Below are positions 42,604 to 46,072 of a stretch of DNA of 46,072 nt, piece after piece; the first letter of the stretch is position 1; each line of letters opens with the position of its first letter. Below the pieces are notes generated by a model that was not told the origin of the DNA, made no database searches, and was given only the letters and a program-made list of their open reading frames with translations. The position numbers and the translations under genes were made by a program. The stretch comes from an uncultured Propionibacteriaceae bacterium (lineage in GTDB: Bacteria; Actinomycetota; Actinomycetes; Propionibacteriales; Propionibacteriaceae): NCBI GenBank assembly GCA_945911015.1, contig CAMDZW010000030.1:1-46072 (forward strand), written 5' to 3'.

Positions 42604-44718
42604 TCATCCCGGCGTCCGGTGCACCAGCAGTGGCAGCACCCGGCTGGCCCCGGCCTCGCGAAGCTTCGCTGCCGCGACGGTCACCGGCCACTGCGACGCG
42701 GTCCGGTCCACGACCAACAACACACAACGCCCGTCGACCTCCTGGGGAGTAGAGACCGACAGCGACTGGTCCCAGTGGGCAGCCTCAGCCGGTCCCGCCA
42801 GGTCACCGGTGGGTCGCCCTTCCACCGCCATCGACGACCTCCCGAGACGGCCCACGGTGGCGATGTGGTCGGCGATCGGTTCGACAGCGGCGGCCAGACC
42901 GGACACGCCCAGGGACACCACCGTCTCGGGTCGGTCGACCCAGGACGTACGCCAACGTGTCATCAACTCCACACAGGCGGCGGCCAGGTGGTCGACTGCC
43001 TCTCGATCCCCGCTCTCGGCTGCAGCCACCTGGGTCCGCCATTCCGGCGCATCGGCATGGACCAGCACCCGTCCCGGATCGGCAGCCACACCAGCGGCGA
43101 TCCGGCCACGCAACCGGAAACCACTGGGCCACATCTTGCGGGGCTCGAGCTCGTGGGACTGGGCCCGCAAGGTGGTGGCGATCCGTTGCACGGTCTCGAC
43201 CGACGGCTCGGCACCCAAGGGTTCGGGAAGCCGGTCCAAGCAGACCGAGCACCGGCCACACGGCTCGGCCGAGGGATCGTCCAGGGATTCCTGCAGCAGC
43301 TGCATCAGGCAGCGCCGGCCGCGGGTGTAGTCGCGCATGATGTCGGCCTCACGCTGCCGGATCGCGACGACCTGGGCGTAGTGGTCGTGGTCGTACTGCC
43401 ATGGGCGACCGGTCAGCACCCAGCCCTCGGGTCGTCGGTCGGTCACCTGGTCGACGGCCAGCTGCTTCAACATCAGGTCGATGCGCCCGCGCCGCAGTCC
43501 GGTCTCGGCCTCCAGTGCCGGGACCGACATCGGCTCAGTCGCTGCCGCCAGCGCCTCGACCACACCCGACATCTGCTGCGGGTCGGGGATGGAGGAGGTG
43601 GCGAAGTATTCCCAGATCCCGTCGTCAGCCGCCGACGGCAACAACACGACAGCGGCATGGTCAATGGCTCGGCCAGCACGGCCGACCTGCTGGTAGTACG
43701 ACACTGGGGATGCCGGCGACCCGACATGCACCACGAACCCCAGGTCGGGTTTGTCATAGCCCATGCCGAGCGCTGAGGTCGCCACCAGCGCCTTCAGCCG
43801 GTTGTTGAGCAGATCATCTTCGAGCTGCTCCCGCAGCGCAGTGTCGAGCTGGCCGTGGTAGGCCGCTACCGGCAGGGCATCACCGTGCACCACGCCGATC
43901 GCCTCGGTCAGCCGCTCCGCATCGGCCACGGTGAGGGTGTAGATGATCCCCGATCCGTCCAGCTTCCCCAGATGGTCCACCACCCAGCCGTACCGTCGCA
44001 GTGGATCGAGTCGGTCCACCACTGACAGCTGCAGACTTGCCCGTGCCAACGGCCCCCGCAGGACCAACGTGTCCGACCCGAGTTGGGCAGCCACGTCGGC
44101 GGTGACCCGCTCGTTGGCGGTGGCGGTCGTCGCCAGCACCGGGGTGGCCGGATTGAGCCGCTGCAGCAGATCGGCCACCCGTCGGTAGTCCGGCCGGAAG
44201 TCGTGCCCCCAGTCCGAGATCGCGTGGGCCTCGTCGATCACCAGCAGCCCGATCTCTCCGGCCAGGGCGTCGAGGACGCGGGCACCGAAGGTCGGATTGG
44301 CCAGCCTCTCCGGCGACACCAGCACCACATCGAGCTCGTCCCGGGCGAGCGCTTCCTCGATCGAGTTCCACTCAGAGACATTCGACGAGTTCAGCGTCGC
44401 TGCCCGTAGACCACCTCGGCTGGCGGCCGTCACCTGGTCCCGCATCAACGACAACAGGGGAGAGACGACCAGGGTCGGACCGGATTGCATCACCGTACGG
44501 CGTAGTGCGGTCGCGACCCAGTAGACCGCTGACTTGCCCCACCCGGTGCGCTGCACCACGAGCACCCGTGGTCCACGGCCGGACTCATCCGGCAGGGAGA
44601 GCAGATGGTTGACCGCCTCGACCTGGTCCGGCCGCAGCTCCGCTCCGGGCCCGGCCAAGGACTCCATGACCACGCGGGCGACGGGGTGGTGGGCATCAGG
44701 CAACTCGGTCGACTCCAT
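42604..44718 (-). CDS. RecQ-family ATP-dependent DNA helicase with PRTase-like C-terminus
   Basis: A 704-residue superfamily-2 helicase. Motif I is RTGWGKS (57-63), the DEAH box lies at 162-165, TTATAN is around 198, and motif VI is QQVGRAGR (343-350). A zinc site with C470, C487, C490 and C493 follows, as in RecQ. The C-terminal ~150 residues lack HRDC and end with CVLLVVDRTASQWPVT and KLREAGASRVLPL, which resembles a phosphoribosyltransferase-type nucleotide fold. That architecture is familiar among actinobacterial RecQ-like proteins. It probably unwinds branched DNA during repair or recombination. It stands apart, with about 30 bases to the next gene on the same strand. Confidence 0.9.
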   Translation of the reverse strand: MESTELPDAHHPVARVVMESLAGPGAELRPDQVEAVNHLLSLPDESGRGPRVLVVQRTGWGKSAVYWVATALRRTVMQSGPTLVVSPLLSLMRDQVTAASRGGLRAATLNSSNVSEWNSIEEALARDELDVVLVSPERLANPTFGARVLDALAGEIGLLVIDEAHAISDWGHDFRPDYRRVADLLQRLNPATPVLATTATANERVTADVAAQLGSDTLVLRGPLARASLQLSVVDRLDPLRRYGWVVDHLGKLDGSGIIYTLTVADAERLTEAIGVVHGDALPVAAYHGQLDTALREQLEDDLLNNRLKALVATSALGMGYDKPDLGFVVHVGSPASPVSYYQQVGRAGRAIDHAAVVLLPSAADDGIWEYFATSSIPDPQQMSGVVEALAAATEPMSVPALEAETGLRRGRIDLMLKQLAVDQVTDRRPEGWVLTGRPWQYDHDHYAQVVAIRQREADIMRDYTRGRRCLMQLLQESLDDPSAEPCGRCSVCLDRLPEPLGAEPSVETVQRIATTLRAQSHELEPRKMWPSGFRLRGRIAAGVAADPGRVLVHADAPEWRTQVAAAESGDREAVDHLAAACVELMTRWRTSWVDRPETVVSLGVSGLAAAVEPIADHIATVGRLGRSSMAVEGRPTGDLAGPAEAAHWDQSLSVSTPQEVDGRCVLLVVDRTASQWPVTVAAAKLREAGASRVLPLLVHRTPG

Positions 44719-44749
44719 GGACCGACCCTAGACGTCGCCACTGACACGG

Positions 44750-45379
44750 TCAGTCGTGTGCCCAGAACCCCACCAGATCCGGGGTCTCTCGCCCTGCGGC
44801 ATCAGCTGCTGCCGACCACTCGGGCCAGTTCGACAGCCACTCCACGAGCCCGGCGATCTCTGACTGGTGTGCTTCGGGCACCTCGGCCAGCCCGTCGCGG
44901 AAGGCTGTCACCATCGTCGCCACCCGGTCACTGGCATACCACCCGACCTGGAGGCCCGGTTGGGCGACCAGACTGATCGGCGCGACTGCTGTGAACAGAT
45001 GACGCAGCCCGACCGCGGCCGAGACCCCGCCGCGGGCCAGGGCAAAGTCGACCTCGTCCACCTCGGCCGGCCCGTACGGGAGGGCAAGGGCACCCCACGA
45101 AGACCCGGCGACAAGCCGCTCCTGCAGCCGCCAGGCCGCTCGGGTCCGCCCGGTCTCGATCGAGTCACCGGACAGGAAGGCCTCGATGTCGGTCTCGGTC
45201 GGCTCGTCCGGATCCACCGCGACGGCTGTCCTGCGTCCGAACCATCGCTTCGGTGGGGCCTCGGCCGGCTCCGGCTGTGCCAGTCCTCGGAGTACCTCGG
45301 CGCCGGGCACCTGTTCGGCGACGGCCCCGTACATCACCAGGACCTCATCCATCCCGATCGCGTACAGCCGCATGTTCAT
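44750..45379 (-). CDS. Conserved hypothetical protein
   Basis: A soluble protein of about 209 residues, beginning MNMRLYAIGMDEVLVMYGA. Two methionines two codons apart (45379, 45373) make the exact start uncertain; the frame to 45511 overlaps a divergent gene and is unlikely. The N-terminal region has alternating strands and helices; the rest is helical with several tryptophans (EWLSNWPEWSAAADAA). I recognise no domain. It lies upstream of the RecQ gene on the same strand, 31 bases apart, so it may be co-transcribed. Confidence 0.72.
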   Translation of the reverse strand: MNMRLYAIGMDEVLVMYGAVAEQVPGAEVLRGLAQPEPAEAPPKRWFGRRTAVAVDPDEPTETDIEAFLSGDSIETGRTRAAWRLQERLVAGSSWGALALPYGPAEVDEVDFALARGGVSAAVGLRHLFTAVAPISLVAQPGLQVGWYASDRVATMVTAFRDGLAEVPEAHQSEIAGLVEWLSNWPEWSAAADAAGRETPDLVGFWAHD

Positions 45380-45428
45380 ACCGGTCACCGTAGCCGCCGA
45401 ACTCGCCGTCGGCCATAGGCTGGACCCT

Positions 45429-45521
45429 GTGAATCCACGTACGCGCAAGATCATCGTCTCCGGGGTCCTTCTCGGGCTGGTCGTGATCACCGTCATCGCG
45501 GCGCTGCTCACCCTGTGGTGA
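45429..45521 (+). CDS. Thirty-residue single-span membrane peptide
   Basis: GTG at 45429 opens a 30-codon frame: a short basic N-terminus (NPRTRKII), then one strongly hydrophobic helix of about 20 residues, ending LLTLW. Similar short NPRTR-starting membrane peptides recur in actinobacterial genomes, to my recollection, and are often missed by gene callers. It is divergent from the preceding hypothetical (49 bases) and 70 bases before the next gene. Confidence 0.6.
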   Translation: MNPRTRKIIVSGVLLGLVVITVIAALLTLW

Positions 45522-45591
45522 TCGCCGGTTTCGGTTCGACTTGGGTGAGACGGTAGTTTCGGACGGTGCGGTGCGCCGTGGGAGGAGAATC

Positions 45592-46072
45592 ATGGTTCGG
45601 GAAGGTGTCGGTTTCACACTGACCCGTCTGGCGATCCTCCTCAGCTTCTGCGTGGCGCTGTTTGGTGCGGCACTGTTCGGTACGGCCGGTGCTTCGGTCC
45701 CAGCGTGGGCCGATGACCCGACCCCGCCGCCCGCCACAGATGTGCCCGCCACAGATGTACCTGCCACAGATGTACCCGCCACAGAAGAACCCGATGACCA
45801 GGCCGGCGCTGGTGGCGCTGCCCGCAACGGCACCTGGATCGCGCTCGGGGGTGCCGGGGTGTTGGCGGTGCTGGCCGGTGTGATTGTCCTGCTGGCACGG
45901 CCGGGGCCCGACCCTGAGCTCGAGGACGAGGCGACTGATGAGGCGGACGAGGTTCTCGTGGACACCGCATCACCAGACCCGAAGCCTGCGGACCTGAGGT
46001 CGGCCACGACCTCAGAACCGGATCCTGTGCCGACCCCGGATCCTGTGCCGACCCCGGATCCTGTGCCGACCC
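45592..46072 (+). CDS. Repeat-containing surface/membrane protein, truncated by window edge
   Basis: GGAGGAGA a few bases upstream marks ATG 45592. The product has an N-terminal hydrophobic segment that is probably a signal peptide (to about residue 41, ASVPAWA), then ATDVP repeats. A transmembrane helix follows (WIALGGAGVLAVLAGVIVLL), then an acidic cytoplasmic-type stretch and DPVPTP repeats running off the edge. It looks like a secreted/membrane-anchored low-complexity protein. No function can be assigned. Confidence 0.7.
   Translation, partial: MVREGVGFTLTRLAILLSFCVALFGAALFGTAGASVPAWADDPTPPPATDVPATDVPATDVPATEEPDDQAGAGGAARNGTWIALGGAGVLAVLAGVIVLLARPGPDPELEDEATDEADEVLVDTASPDPKPADLRSATTSEPDPVPTPDPVPTPDPVPT
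45733..45792 (+). repeat. Four 15-bp in-frame tandem repeats
   Basis: Units are gccacagatgtgccc-like, the last degenerate (gaagaa in place of gatgta). They encode ATDVP repeated three times, then ATEEP. Slippage would change length in whole five-residue steps without a frameshift. Confidence 0.85.
46021..46072 (+). repeat. 18-bp in-frame tandem repeats at window edge
   Basis: Two complete and one partial copies of gatcctgtgccgaccccg, identical to each other, encode DPVPTP. The array continues beyond the window, so copy number is unknown. Confidence 0.85.

Noticed and set aside
1..46072. CRISPR arrays, tRNA or rRNA genes, complete insertion sequences
   Set aside because: No regularly spaced repeats, cloverleaf-type genes, rRNA segments or transposase frames were recognised.

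Overview
The window is high-GC DNA with frequent GTG starts, ATGA stop/start overlaps, twin-arginine lipoproteins, a DUF222-HNH protein, a DUF3027 protein beside a cold-shock protein, and a single-chain pyruvate carboxylase. This points to an actinomycete (Actinomycetota). A Propionibacteriaceae-like host is plausible but not proven from this sequence. No rRNA, tRNA, CRISPR array or complete insertion sequence was seen.

Layout. Bases 1-8.5 kb are mostly housekeeping: an edge-truncated protein whose last ~60 bases turn AT-rich, LarE, a TetR/VOC pair with a perfect 18-bp operator, an MFS exporter, a LysR regulator, a cold-shock protein, a DUF3027 protein, an NCS2 purine permease and an orphan TetR. 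Bases 8.7-17.2 kb form an aldarate/uronate-type catabolic island: a divergent LysR, then a tightly packed operon of hydroxyacid dehydrogenase, muconate-cycloisomerase-type enolase-superfamily enzyme, sugar-type ABC importer (binding protein plus two permeases), TIM-barrel isomerase-like protein and glucarate dehydratase (gudD). Pyruvate carboxylase (17.3-20.7 kb) follows on the same strand.

Bases 20.8-41.1 kb look like a polysaccharide-utilization locus for an anionic, uronate-containing glycan. It contains two large binding lipoproteins without adjacent permeases, a cytoplasmic toroid-type putative lyase, a secreted PL8-family lyase, a giant secreted heparinase II/III-type lyase, a Gfo/Idh/MocA oxidoreductase, two tandem ceramidase-like (PF04734-type) proteins, a hexapeptide acyltransferase and a GH20-like TIM-barrel protein. 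Set among these is a protein that resembles gut-Bacteroidetes phage/DGR-type proteins with a C-type-lectin fold. Three promoters here (PL8 lyase, heparinase-like lyase, second binding protein) carry the same box, TCATTC(C/T), exactly one base upstream of a TTG-type -35 element, which suggests one unseen regulator. The PL8 lyase has a golvesin-like domain spliced into its beta domain and glutamine where the family's catalytic histidine belongs.

Likely working model (inference): secreted lyases cut the polymer, lipoproteins capture unsaturated oligosaccharides, cytoplasmic enzymes trim and deacylate them, and the upstream operon handles derived aldarates, with pyruvate carboxylase feeding the C4 pool. 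Sulfatases, GH88 hydrolases and KDG-pathway enzymes were not found, so the pathway is incomplete within this window.

Bases 41.1-46.1 kb return to general functions: DUF222-HNH nuclease-like protein, RecQ-type helicase with a phosphoribosyltransferase-like tail, a conserved hypothetical, a 30-residue membrane peptide, and the start of a repeat-rich surface protein running off the window.
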